Assembly (NCBI RefSeq): GCF_018531125.1
Contig: NZ_JAHDSY010000001.1
Direction: 5' to 3' (one strand)
From: Canibacter zhuwentaonis
GTDB lineage: Bacteria > Actinomycetota > Actinomycetes > Actinomycetales > Microbacteriaceae
DNA length: 64,000 nt
The position numbers were made by a program, and so were the translations under genes. Below the pieces are notes generated by a model, which did not search any database, was not told the DNA's origin, and worked only from the letters and a program-made list of their open reading frames with translations. This document shows positions 35,527 to 44,121 of the stretch, piece by piece. Each line of letters starts with the position of its first letter. Position 1 is the first letter of the stretch.

Positions 35527-36495
35527 ATGTCACAGCGTTATATTGGCGGCGGGGTTGATTTGAGCCACCTCGCAAATAAAGCACAAACTGCTAACAGCAC
35601 AGGTTTTGCCCTGCCCGGAGGGGCAGCAGTCGGGGCGCAGACGGGCGGCGCAGGCGGCGGATTAAACACCGTCGAGATTCCAGCCGTTGTGTTCGAGATT
35701 AACGAAGCGAGCTTTGACAACGCGGCACAGCTTTCAAACATTGTTCCGGTTGTGCTGTTGTTGGTTGACGAGACGGATGAATCGCAGCAGATGCTTAACA
35801 CCCTGACCGGTATTACGCGCGCGTCCGGCGGTAAAATCGTGCTGGGCGTTATTGACGCGGCAGCTAACGCACGGTTAGCGCAGGTGTTCGCGCCGCAGGC
35901 AATGCCGGGCGCGTTGCTAATGATCGCCGGGCAGCCGCAAAAACTTTTTGAAGGGACGCAGCAGGAGTCAGCGCTGCGGCAGGTTTATCAGCAGATTGTG
36001 CAACTTGCGGCTTCGCAGGGAATGACCGGGCAGGTTGCTGCGCAGGATCTTTCTGGTGTGCAGGAGTTGCCAGAAGAAAAAGTCAACCCCGCGCACCAAA
36101 AGGCAATTGAGGCAGCTGAGCGGGGCGACTATGCAACAGCGGTTGCTGAATACGACAGTGTGCTTCTGAAATCTCCGCGCGATGCGGAGGCGATCGCCGC
36201 CCGGGCGCAGATTAGCCTATTATTGCGTTTGCAAGGTAAAACCGCCGCTGCAATACGACAGGCGGCGGTCGATGATCCGCTAGACACTGAGGCGCAGTTA
36301 CTGGTTGCTGACCTTGATATTTCGGGCGGGCACGTGGAAGATGGATTTTTGCGAGTGCTCGAGCAGTTTGCCCGGCACGGTGTCGAGGAGCGCAAAAAAA
36401 TTCAAGAGCGACTGCTCGAGCTGTTTGAGGTTGTTGGGGTGGCGGATTCGCGAGTTAGCGCGGCTCGGAGACAGCTTGCAAACCTGCTCTATTGA
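35527..36495 (+). CDS. YbbN-like thioredoxin-fold TPR co-chaperone
   Basis: The 322-residue protein has a flexible Gly/Ala-rich start, a thioredoxin-like domain (about 55-165) without a CxxC active site, and C-terminal tetratricopeptide-like helices (AAERGDYATAVAEYDSVLLKSPRDAEAIAARAQISLLLR). This layout matches YbbN/CnoX-type co-chaperones, which bind unfolded proteins. No redox cysteines are present. The start codon directly follows the preceding stop, so the genes are cotranslated. Confidence 0.83.
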   Translation: MSQRYIGGGVDLSHLANKAQTANSTGFALPGGAAVGAQTGGAGGGLNTVEIPAVVFEINEASFDNAAQLSNIVPVVLLLVDETDESQQMLNTLTGITRASGGKIVLGVIDAAANARLAQVFAPQAMPGALLMIAGQPQKLFEGTQQESALRQVYQQIVQLAASQGMTGQVAAQDLSGVQELPEEKVNPAHQKAIEAAERGDYATAVAEYDSVLLKSPRDAEAIAARAQISLLLRLQGKTAAAIRQAAVDDPLDTEAQLLVADLDISGGHVEDGFLRVLEQFARHGVEERKKIQERLLELFEVVGVADSRVSAARRQLANLLY

Positions 36496-36497
36496 AA

Positions 36498-37736
36498 ATG
36501 TTCACAAACAGGGAGCGTAGCTACTTTGACTATGGCGCAACCGCGCCTATGCGCGCTGAGGTGTTAGACGCCTATGTGCGAGCGCTTCGTGAAACCGTTG
36601 GCAACCCCGCCTCACAGCACAGCAACGGGCAAAACTCGCGCGACTTGCTGGAGCTGGCGCGTGAAACAATAGCGCGCAGTTTCGGAGTTACGCCCGCCGA
36701 GATAGTCTTTACCGCCGGCGGCACGGAAGCAATAAACTTGGCGCTTAAGGGGTTTTACTGGCAGCGCAACAGCGCGGGGGAGCGCCCAATTATTCTTGTC
36801 GCTGAGGGCGAGCACCACGCAACGGTTGACACTGTGGAGTGGCTGGCTACCAGTCAGGGAGCTGAACTGGTGTGGCTGCCCCTGGATGCAGCCGGGGTGC
36901 TGCACCCCGAGGTGCTCGAGCGAGCGATTCTAGAACACGAAGCTGCAAAAATAGCGGTTATCACGGTTGTGCTCGTTAATAACGAAATCGGCACGGTGCA
37001 GCCCGCGCAGCAGCTGCAAAATATTGCAGACAAGCACGGCATTCCGCTGCACTTTGACGCTGTCGCCGCGCTGGGGCAGTTTCCGCTAAAAAATGTGCTA
37101 AAAACCGCCTGTTTTAGTGTTTCTGCGCACAAAATAGGCGGACCGGTTGCCTGCGGAGCGCTCGTTTTGCGCCGCAAATACACGCCCGTGCCGCTGCTGC
37201 ACGGCGGCACGCAGCAGCGGTCGCGATCTGGCACCCAAGACGCGCCAGCGGCGATCGCGTTTGCTAAAGCAATAGAAATCGTGGATCGCGATATGTGCAA
37301 CTCGCAAAAGCGAATGTCGCAGATTCAGCAGCTGATTTTACAGCGGATCAGAAAGCTTGACAGCGGTGCGGTGCTGCGCGGCAGCGAGCCTGTTTTGTGG
37401 CGGGATTATACGGTGGACGGTTGTGCGCAGCTGCCAGCCAGAGCATTTGGTAATCTGCATTTCACCTTTGCTGGTTGCCAGGGCGATTCGTTGCTGTTTT
37501 TGCTGGATCAACACGGGGTGTCGGTCTCCACCGGGAGCGCCTGCACCGCCGGGGTTGTCGCAATATCACACGTCTGTAAGGCAATCGGACTGCCCGATGA
37601 GGTCGCGATCGGTGCTTTGCGGATAACATTTAGCGCCGACACGAGCGACGCTGACGTGTTGCGTTTGCTGCGAGCCTTGCCCGACAGTATTGCGGCTGCG
37701 CGCAGAGCCGGGCTATCCTCGATAGAAACAAAGTAG
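36498..37736 (+). CDS. Cysteine desulfurase
   Basis: This PLP enzyme takes sulfur from cysteine as a persulfide. Visible landmarks are YFDYGATAPMR, VFTAGGTEAINLALKG, EGEHHATVDTVEWLA, the PLP lysine in FSVSAHKIGGPVACGALVL and the active cysteine in SVSTGSACTAGVVAISH. At 412 residues it is IscS/NifS type. mnmA follows 15 bases later, so its main job is probably sulfur supply for tRNA 2-thiouridine. ATG 36498 lies just after the upstream stop; TTG 36492 is an alternative start. Confidence 0.93.
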   Translation: MFTNRERSYFDYGATAPMRAEVLDAYVRALRETVGNPASQHSNGQNSRDLLELARETIARSFGVTPAEIVFTAGGTEAINLALKGFYWQRNSAGERPIILVAEGEHHATVDTVEWLATSQGAELVWLPLDAAGVLHPEVLERAILEHEAAKIAVITVVLVNNEIGTVQPAQQLQNIADKHGIPLHFDAVAALGQFPLKNVLKTACFSVSAHKIGGPVACGALVLRRKYTPVPLLHGGTQQRSRSGTQDAPAAIAFAKAIEIVDRDMCNSQKRMSQIQQLILQRIRKLDSGAVLRGSEPVLWRDYTVDGCAQLPARAFGNLHFTFAGCQGDSLLFLLDQHGVSVSTGSACTAGVVAISHVCKAIGLPDEVAIGALRITFSADTSDADVLRLLRALPDSIAAARRAGLSSIETK

Positions 37737-37738
37737 GG

Positions 37739-37744
37739 TAGACT
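37739..37744 (+). promoter_or_regulatory. -10 element, leaderless mnmA
   Basis: TAGACT ends six bases before the GTG of mnmA, and no Shine-Dalgarno sequence is present. mnmA may have its own leaderless transcript besides read-through from the desulfurase. Confidence 0.45.
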
Positions 37745-37750
37745 AACACG

Positions 37751-38932
37751 GTGAAAGTTTTAGCGGCTATGAGCGGCGGAGTGGATAGCGCTGTTGCTGC
37801 GGCGCGAGCGGTTGAGGCCGGGCACGAAGTTGTTGGCGTGCACCTGGCGTTGAGCAGAATGCCGGGCACGCTGCGCACGGGAAGCCGCGGCTGTTGCACG
37901 GTTGAAGATGCGATGGACGCGCGGCGCGTAGCGAATCTTTTGAACATTCCATTCTATGTGTGGGATTTTTCTGAGCGCTTTAAGGCTGAGGTTGTTGACG
38001 ATTTCATTTTCGAGTATCAAGCTGGCAGAACGCCAAACCCGTGCTTGCGGTGCAATGAGAAAATTAAGTTTGAAGCTCTGCTAGACAAGGCTATTGCTCT
38101 CGGGTTTGACGCGGTGGCCACCGGTCACTACGCGAACATTATTGAAACCGTAAACGGCAGGGAACTGCATCGCGCCAGCGCCGAGGCTAAAGACCAGTCG
38201 TACGTGCTCGGGGTGTTAACGCAGGAGCAGTTAAAATACTGTTATTTCCCGCTCGGTGACACTCCGTCAAAAACCCTTGTGAGACAAGAGGCTGCGGCGC
38301 GTGGCATTCGAATAGCGCAGAAGCCTGACAGCTACGATATTTGTTTCATCCCTGATGGTGACACTCGCGGCTGGTTAAAAGAGCATATTGAGCGCACCCC
38401 GGGTGAGATTGTGGATCAATCTGGCGAGGTTGTTGGCAGTCACGACGGCGCTCACGGCTACACTGTGGGGCAGCGGCGAGGGCTGAAACTGGGACGCCCC
38501 GCGCCAGACGGTAAACCCAGATTTGTGCTTTCCATTAGACCAGTTTCCAACCAGGTTGTTGTCGGGCCGCGCGAGGCTTTAGCAGTTGCGCGAATAGCCG
38601 GCGGTAGAATGTCGTTCACATCAGAGCCGGGGTTTGATATTGCGCAGAGTTTTGAATGTGAAATTCAGATTAGAGCGCATGCTGACACGATGCCAGCTCG
38701 GGCGCGACTCGTTGCAATAACTGAGACCAATCGCACAGAGCAGCACCGGGCAGAGGCGACGCACGAAATGATTATTGACCCTAAAACACCTTTAACGGGT
38801 GTTGCGCCGGGGCAGAGCGCTGTTATTTATATTGGCACACGGGTGCTGGGGCAGTTCACAATTGACCGTGCCATATCGGTCACAGAGGGCGATACAACAG
38901 TTGATAGCGGATCGGTTGCTGCGGGCAGTTAA
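37751..38932 (+). CDS. mnmA: tRNA 2-thiouridylase MnmA
   Basis: MnmA adds sulfur to uridine 34 of Glu, Gln and Lys tRNAs. The PP-loop AMSGGVDSAVAA, the first catalytic cysteine in TPNPCLRCNEKIKF, the second in YDICFIPDGDTRGWL, and GQRRGLKLG are present, and length (393) is normal. The start is a GTG. Its stop codon lies inside the first arm of a long terminator hairpin. Confidence 0.95.
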   Translation: MKVLAAMSGGVDSAVAAARAVEAGHEVVGVHLALSRMPGTLRTGSRGCCTVEDAMDARRVANLLNIPFYVWDFSERFKAEVVDDFIFEYQAGRTPNPCLRCNEKIKFEALLDKAIALGFDAVATGHYANIIETVNGRELHRASAEAKDQSYVLGVLTQEQLKYCYFPLGDTPSKTLVRQEAAARGIRIAQKPDSYDICFIPDGDTRGWLKEHIERTPGEIVDQSGEVVGSHDGAHGYTVGQRRGLKLGRPAPDGKPRFVLSIRPVSNQVVVGPREALAVARIAGGRMSFTSEPGFDIAQSFECEIQIRAHADTMPARARLVAITETNRTEQHRAEATHEMIIDPKTPLTGVAPGQSAVIYIGTRVLGQFTIDRAISVTEGDTTVDSGSVAAGS

Positions 38933-38972
38933 GCTGCTTGCGCCGCTGTTTAGTAGCGGCGCAAGCAGCTTT
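38931..38972. terminator. mnmA terminator
   Basis: A 17-bp perfect stem (38931-38947 with 38955-38971) with a seven-base loop begins inside the mnmA stop codon. Only a short T run follows. Confidence 0.8.
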
Positions 38973-38993
38973 ATGGCAGCTGGCTAATTAAAA

Positions 38994-39025
38994 GTGGGGG
39001 CTGTAACCTAGGTTACAGCCCCCAC
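38994..39025 (-). terminator. glpK terminator
   Basis: A perfect 32-base palindrome (arm GTGGGGGCTGTAACC, centre TA) lies just after glpK on the minus strand and is followed by TTTTAATTAG in that direction. Confidence 0.85.
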
Positions 39026-39042
39026 AATTAGGTTGCGGTTAG

Positions 39043-40557
39043 TTATGCAACATCCTCATCAACCCAGTTCTTAGAACGTGCAACGGCTTTCTTCCAGTTG
39101 CGTAGCAGGCGTTCGCGCTCGCTCGCATCCATCTTAGGCTCCCAACGACGATCTTCCTGCCAGTTAGCTGACAGTTCGTCCTTGTTTGCCCAGAACTTAA
39201 CTGCAAGGCCGGCTGCGTAAGCTGCGCCAAGCGCGGTTGTTTCGGCAACAACCGGGCGTATAACTGGCACGCCAAGCACATCCGCTTGGAACTGCATCAG
39301 GGTGTCGTTAGCGATCATGCCGCCGTCAACCTTCAGCTCTGTTAGATCCACTCCGGCATCCGCATTCACAGCGTCAAACACGTCGCGCGTCTGGTAAGCA
39401 ACAGCCTCAAGCGCTGCGCGTGCAATGTGGTTTTTGTTTGAGTAACGGGTAAGACCTGTTACAACACCGCGGGCGCTTGAATCCCAGTATGGCGCAAAAA
39501 GACCAGAGAACGCTGGCACAATGTACACGCCGCCGTTGTCCGCAACCTGTTTAGCAAGATCCTCAACTTCTGGCGCTTGGCTGATAATGCCGAGCTGGTC
39601 GCGAAGCCACTGGATAAGTGATCCGGTAACCGCGATTGAGCCCTCGAGAGCGTAGTGTGCTGGCTCGTCACCAATTTTGTATCCAACTGTTGTGAGCAGA
39701 CCGTTTTCAGACTGCACAATTTCTTCGCCGGTTTGGAAAATCAGGAAGCAGCCGGTGCCGTAGGTGTTCTTGCTTTCACCAGCTTGGAAAGCAGCCTGAC
39801 CAAAGGTCGCTGCCTGCTGATCTCCAAGAATCCCCGCAACAGGTGTTTCACGGAGCAGTGAGCTGTTTTTGCAGTAGCCGTAAATCTCTGAGCTAGAGCG
39901 GATCTCTGGCATCATTGAGAGCGGCACGTTGAAGTCAGCCAGGATCGATTCATCCCATGACAGGGTCTTCAGATCCATGAACAGCGTACGTGATGCGTTG
40001 GTAACGTCGGTTGCATGCACGCCACCGTCTTTACCGCCGGTTAGATTCCACAGCACCCAGCAGTCAGTTGTGCCGAATAGCAGATCGCCAGCCGCAGCTT
40101 TTTTGCGAGCGCCTTCAACATTGTCAAGAATCCATTTGATCTTCGTGCCTGAGAAATAGGTTGCTAGCGGCAGCCCAACTTTTGCTTTGTACTTGTCTGT
40201 GCCAGCTTCGCCAGCAATCTCGTCAACGATTGACTGGGTGCGGGTGTCCTGCCAAACGATCGCGTTGTGAACTGGTTTTCCAGTGTTTTTATCCCACACA
40301 ACGGTTGTTTCGCGCTGATTGGTGATACCAACAGAAGCGATATCGTGGCGGGTAATATCGGCCCGCGACAGGGCAATGCCGATTACCTCCTGCACATTTT
40401 GCCAGATCTCGGCTGGATCGTGCTCAACCCATCCTGCCCTGGGTAGAATCTGTTCGTGCTCTTTTTGACCAACAGAGATTACCGAGCCAGACTTATCAAA
40501 CACGATAGCGCGGCTAGAGGTTGTTCCCTGATCGATTGCAATTACATATTTTGACAT
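39043..40557 (-). CDS. glpK: Glycerol kinase
   Basis: GlpK phosphorylates glycerol at sn-3 and traps it in the cell. The FGGY family is clear: AIDQGTTSSRAIVFD, GQKEHEQILPRAGWVEHDP, GILGDQQAATFGQAAFQ and the C-terminal TELKVDGGMIANDTLMQFQADVL. The ATG at 40557 follows GGAG at eight bases and gives 504 residues. It is the last gene of glpD-glpF-glpK, 29 bases after glpF. Confidence 0.96.
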   Translation of the reverse strand: MSKYVIAIDQGTTSSRAIVFDKSGSVISVGQKEHEQILPRAGWVEHDPAEIWQNVQEVIGIALSRADITRHDIASVGITNQRETTVVWDKNTGKPVHNAIVWQDTRTQSIVDEIAGEAGTDKYKAKVGLPLATYFSGTKIKWILDNVEGARKKAAAGDLLFGTTDCWVLWNLTGGKDGGVHATDVTNASRTLFMDLKTLSWDESILADFNVPLSMMPEIRSSSEIYGYCKNSSLLRETPVAGILGDQQAATFGQAAFQAGESKNTYGTGCFLIFQTGEEIVQSENGLLTTVGYKIGDEPAHYALEGSIAVTGSLIQWLRDQLGIISQAPEVEDLAKQVADNGGVYIVPAFSGLFAPYWDSSARGVVTGLTRYSNKNHIARAALEAVAYQTRDVFDAVNADAGVDLTELKVDGGMIANDTLMQFQADVLGVPVIRPVVAETTALGAAYAAGLAVKFWANKDELSANWQEDRRWEPKMDASERERLLRNWKKAVARSKNWVDEDVA

Positions 40558-40586
40558 TTTTTGTCTCCTATCAGATAGCAGGTCGC

Positions 40587-41342
40587 TTATGCGACCAGTC
40601 CGAGTAGTACGGGAGCGGTAAGAGCAGCCAGGCTGCCGCCGATTAGCGGACCAACAACCGGCACCCATGAGTAGCCCCAGTCGCTTGATCCTTTACCTTT
40701 AATAGGCAGTAGCGCGTGCATGATACGTGGACCTAGGTCACGAGCAGGATTGATAGCGTATCCGGTAGGTCCGCCAAGCGAGACACCGATACCAACAACG
40801 AGCAGCGCAACCGGCAGAGCTGAAACACCACCGAGACCAGCAGGAACGCCAACCTCTGCAACGCCGTAATCGGCGAAACCGAAGATCACGAAGACGAGCA
40901 CAAAAGTGCCGATAACCTCGGTTATGAGATTCCAAGCGTATGAGCGGTTTGCCGGGCCGGTTGCGAATACGCCGAGTTTGGTTGCAGCCTCTGGCTCTAG
41001 ATCAAAGTGCTCTTTGTATGCGAGCCATGCAATGAACGCGCCCAGCATAGCGCCAACCAGCTGCGCGCCAACAGCAACCATAAACTGTTCTGCGGTGATA
41101 GCGCCCTTAATTAGCAGCGCGATTGAAACCGCAGGGTTTAGCTGTGCACCCGAGTACGCTGAAACCAGCACGCCCGAGAAAACAGCAAGACCCCAGCCCC
41201 ACGTAACCATGAGGAAGCCGCCACCGTTGCCTTTTGTACCCTTAAGAGCGACGTTAGCGACAACGCCAGCGCCGAGCAAAAGCAGCATCGCTGTGCCTAC
41301 CGTTTCAGATAGGAAGTACAAGCCTAGATTAATGTCTTCCAT
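40587..41342 (-). CDS. glpF: Glycerol uptake facilitator
   Basis: This 251-residue aquaglyceroporin has six membrane helices and both half-helix motifs, LNPAVS and INPARDLGPR. The Asp following the second NPAR is typical of glycerol-conducting rather than strict water channels. It lets glycerol diffuse in for GlpK. AAAGG lies before the ATG. Confidence 0.94.
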   Translation of the reverse strand: MEDINLGLYFLSETVGTAMLLLLGAGVVANVALKGTKGNGGGFLMVTWGWGLAVFSGVLVSAYSGAQLNPAVSIALLIKGAITAEQFMVAVGAQLVGAMLGAFIAWLAYKEHFDLEPEAATKLGVFATGPANRSYAWNLITEVIGTFVLVFVIFGFADYGVAEVGVPAGLGGVSALPVALLVVGIGVSLGGPTGYAINPARDLGPRIMHALLPIKGKGSSDWGYSWVPVVGPLIGGSLAALTAPVLLGLVA

Positions 41343-41419
41343 TTTGACATTGACCTTTCTAGTTTAGGGTCAGAGTATTTGGCTCTGACGCATTGTTATT
41401 AGTGAGGATAAATATGTGT

Positions 41420-43147
41420 TTATTGTACCGGAGTTCCGATATCAGCAACGCCGGTTTGCGACAGCAGCACTCGATGGTTTGCGCGCAATATTGCTGCTGT
41501 GCGGGCGATCTCTGCTTTTTGCTTAGCAGCATCCCAGCCGAGCGGTTTTGCAATAGTTGCTGCGACCTCCTGCAGAGTCTGCTCGGTTAGGTAACCGAGG
41601 AATGCCAGGTGGGTGCGGCGCTGGAGCAGATCGTCAAGGTGCACAACCTGCTCGGTTTTTGCAAGGTAGGCGAGCTCTTCCTGCGAGTATCCGTGCGCGT
41701 GCTCGAGCATTTTTTCGCCGTTTTGAATCTGTGCGAATATCTCGGTTGCGCGAGTGCCGTACCTGTGTAGCAGCTCGGTTGCGCGATCCACCGCAACCGA
41801 ACCGCGGTTAGCGGCAAGCCACTTGTTGATCTGCTTAGCATTGGCTGGGAAGTTCTTACCGCCACCGATCGGCAGCTCCAGCGTGCTCGCCTTGCGAGTT
41901 ATTTCAAGCTCTTTCATTGCGTCGTTCGCAAAGTGCTCGGCAAGCGCGCGGAACGTGGTCCATTTGCCGCCAATCAGGCTAAGGAAAGGAACTCCGCTGA
42001 GCTGTGTGCGCTCAATGCGGTAGTCACGTGACACGAAGCCGGGGGCGGTGTCGTCGTGACTTGGCAGCGGGCGAATACCGCTGAAGGTGTAAACAATCTG
42101 ATTGCGATCAAGGATTATGCCCGGGAACACGTGATGTACGAGGTCGAAGAAGTAGTCAATCTCGCTGTCAGTGCAAACAACTTTTTGAGACGGATCGGCA
42201 TCCACATCTGTTGTGCCCACAAGCACGCGGTTTTTGAACGGGTAGATCAGTACGATACGACCGTCTTTGTGCTCAAAGAAAATCTCGTTGCCTCCCGTTG
42301 CCTTGTAAAGCTCAGGGTTGTCAAGCACAATGTGTGATCCTTTAGTGCCGCCCATAAAATTTGTTGCGTTGCCAAAGGTTGCGTTGGTGATGTCTGTTTC
42401 CGCTCCGGAAGCGTTTAAAACAACCTTTGCCTTAAACGCAAAAACCTCACCGGTTGTTTTATCTTTAAGCTGCACCGCGCCGTTTTCAAAGCCGACGGCC
42501 GCAACATAGTTTGCTGCACGCGCCAGATCGCCGCCGTGAATTTTGCCGTCGCGTAGCACATCAAGTGCGATCCGCTCAGGATCATGCATCGAAGCGTCGT
42601 AATAAGTTGCGGTGTATTTGACGTCAGAACGCATCTCGGGGAATGACTCAAGGCTTTTTTTGCGCCCAACAAAGCGATGTCTAGGCACTGCGCCACCGTC
42701 GCGAGAGAAGATGTCGTAGATTGTCATCCCAATTTTAATAAGAGCTGCGCCGCGTTCCGCCGGTTTCCCTTTGCCGTGGGTTACAAGCATTCGCCAGGGG
42801 GCTGAAACTATGCCGGAGAAAGTGGAAAAAATTGGCATTGTGGTGCGCAGCGGCTTCACAAAGTGCGGGGCATTTTTAAGCAGCCGATTGCGCTCTACAA
42901 CCGCCTCCTGCACGAGGCGAAACTCGCCATTTTCGAGATAGCGGATACCTCCGTGTACCATGTGGCTGGATGCGGATGAGGCTCCGGAAACAAAGTCAGC
43001 CTGCTCAACAAGCGCAACATCTATGCCCTGTAGCGCAAGATCTCTAAAAGTAGCGATGCCATTGATGCCGCCGCCTATGATTAAAACATCTGCCTCAGCT
43101 CGGTCGCGGAGTGTTTTAACTGCGCTGCGGGGAACTAGATTTGTCAC
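41420..43147 (-). CDS. glpD: Aerobic glycerol-3-phosphate dehydrogenase
   Basis: GlpD oxidises glycerol 3-phosphate to dihydroxyacetone phosphate and passes electrons to quinone at the membrane. The FAD-binding N-terminus (DVLIIGGGINGIATFRDLALQG), SSHMVHGGIRYLENGEFRLVQEA, GTTDVDADP and the C-terminal DAO-C domain are present in 575 residues. It is the first gene of the glp operon, with promoter and a candidate operator just upstream. Confidence 0.95.
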   Translation of the reverse strand: MTNLVPRSAVKTLRDRAEADVLIIGGGINGIATFRDLALQGIDVALVEQADFVSGASSASSHMVHGGIRYLENGEFRLVQEAVVERNRLLKNAPHFVKPLRTTMPIFSTFSGIVSAPWRMLVTHGKGKPAERGAALIKIGMTIYDIFSRDGGAVPRHRFVGRKKSLESFPEMRSDVKYTATYYDASMHDPERIALDVLRDGKIHGGDLARAANYVAAVGFENGAVQLKDKTTGEVFAFKAKVVLNASGAETDITNATFGNATNFMGGTKGSHIVLDNPELYKATGGNEIFFEHKDGRIVLIYPFKNRVLVGTTDVDADPSQKVVCTDSEIDYFFDLVHHVFPGIILDRNQIVYTFSGIRPLPSHDDTAPGFVSRDYRIERTQLSGVPFLSLIGGKWTTFRALAEHFANDAMKELEITRKASTLELPIGGGKNFPANAKQINKWLAANRGSVAVDRATELLHRYGTRATEIFAQIQNGEKMLEHAHGYSQEELAYLAKTEQVVHLDDLLQRRTHLAFLGYLTEQTLQEVAATIAKPLGWDAAKQKAEIARTAAILRANHRVLLSQTGVADIGTPVQ

Positions 43148-43175
43148 CTGATGTCTCTTTCTATTGCTGGTTAGG

Positions 43176-43189
43176 GCGTTAATTAACGC
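43176..43189. promoter_or_regulatory. Candidate glp operator
   Basis: GCGTTAATTAACGC is a perfect 14-base palindrome between the glpD -10 element and start codon, so a bound repressor would block transcription. No GlpR-type regulator is encoded in the window. Confidence 0.5.
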
Positions 43190-43212
43190 TTTGACTGTTA
43201 CAAAGTGAGGGC

Positions 43213-43218
43213 ATTATA
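43213..43218 (-). promoter_or_regulatory. -10 element of the glpDFK operon
   Basis: On the minus strand a perfect TATAAT lies 65 bases before the glpD start. The -35 hexamer is weak. Confidence 0.55.
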
Positions 43219-43309
43219 AGAACAACCACACGGTTCTGAAGTATATTACCGCAAAAAGCTGTGACAACCAGCTATCAAATGCGCTTTGAAACAGATTTGA
43301 AACAAAGCA

Positions 43310-43345
43310 AAAAAGATCCCAGCACACGTGTTTTTGCACTGGGAT
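43310..43345 (-). terminator. tRNA-His terminator
   Basis: On the minus strand ATCCCAG (43339-43345) and CTGGGAT (43316-43322) form a stem followed by CTTTTTTG. Confidence 0.7.
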
Positions 43346-43348
43346 TAA

Positions 43349-43362
43349 GGGGGGGGGGGGGG
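43349..43362. repeat. 14-base G homopolymer
   Basis: Fourteen consecutive G residues on the plus strand (C on the transcribed minus strand) lie between the tRNA-His 3' end and its terminator. Such runs are slippage-prone and also a common place for assembly errors. Confidence 0.85.
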
Positions 43363-43365
43363 ATA

Positions 43366-43440
43366 GGGTGGCTAACGGGACTTGAACCCGCGACCCTCGA
43401 CACCACAAGCCGATGCTCTACCGACTGAGCTATAGCCACC
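43366..43440 (-). tRNA. tRNA-His(GUG)
   Basis: The 75-base tRNA has the anticodon loop TTGTGGT (anticodon GUG) and the tRNA-His hallmark of an extra 5' G opposite C73: it starts GGTGGCT and ends AGCCACCC. The 5' part is the same as I recall for E. coli tRNA-His. It lies just after orn, on the same strand. Confidence 0.97.
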
Positions 43441-43517
43441 ATATTAAGTGCGATTGCACTTAACTCAATAAACTATATAGGACAAAAAGCGATTGCGCAA
43501 AGCCGTTAAGGCGCGTT

Positions 43518-44072
43518 TTAGTTGCTAACAAAAATATTTTCGCGATAGTAGGCAAGCTCGGCGATAGACTCCAGAATGTCATCCAGCGCACGGTGATTAC
43601 TGGTTTTTACGGGAGCTTTTTTGCATACCTCAGGATGCCAGCGCTTACCAAGCTCTTTAATTGTGGAAACATCAATGCTGCGGTAGTGCAACAGCTCGTG
43701 CAACTGTGGCATATAGCGGCTTAAAAAAGCCCGATCCGTGCCGATAGTGTTGCCCGCAACAAGCGGCCGCGCGTTATCCTGTTGCCACTGCGCAAGGTAG
43801 GAAATCGCCTTTTCTTGAGCTGTTGCGGGTGAAAGGCCCGCGCTAATTTCGGGCAGTAATCCGCTCTTTGTGTGCATTTTGCGCACAAAATCGTTCATGT
43901 TTGCAAGCGCGTCAGAACCCGGGTTAATAACTAGCTGCAGCCCCGGTGCGAGCGGGCGCAGCTCAAAGTCGGTGACGACTACCGCTATTTCCACCAGCCG
44001 GTCTCGCTCCAGATCAAGCCCCGTCATTTCACAGTCTATCCACACAATATGATTCGCGCTTTGTTTCCCCAT
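43518..44072 (-). CDS. orn: Oligoribonuclease
   Basis: Orn degrades 2-5 nucleotide RNAs and linear dinucleotides in the cytoplasm. DEDDh motifs are visible: VWIDCEMTGLDLERDRLVEIAV, TDRAFLSRYMP, and SNHRALDDI with the catalytic histidine. The ATG at 44072 gives 184 residues and lies seven bases after TAAACT; a GTG two codons upstream is less likely. It diverges from def. Confidence 0.95.
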   Translation of the reverse strand: MGKQSANHIVWIDCEMTGLDLERDRLVEIAVVVTDFELRPLAPGLQLVINPGSDALANMNDFVRKMHTKSGLLPEISAGLSPATAQEKAISYLAQWQQDNARPLVAGNTIGTDRAFLSRYMPQLHELLHYRSIDVSTIKELGKRWHPEVCKKAPVKTSNHRALDDILESIAELAYYRENIFVSN

Positions 44073-44079
44073 GCGCACC

Positions 44080-44115
44080 AGTTTAGCCAGTGCCGCTGAT
44101 ATTTATCGCTAAAAT
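44080..44115. promoter_or_regulatory. Divergent leaderless promoters orn / def
   Basis: TAAACT on the minus strand (44080-44085) ends seven bases before orn. TAAAAT on the plus strand (44110-44115) ends six bases before def. Neither gene has a Shine-Dalgarno sequence. Confidence 0.55.
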
Positions 44116-44121
44116 CTAATT

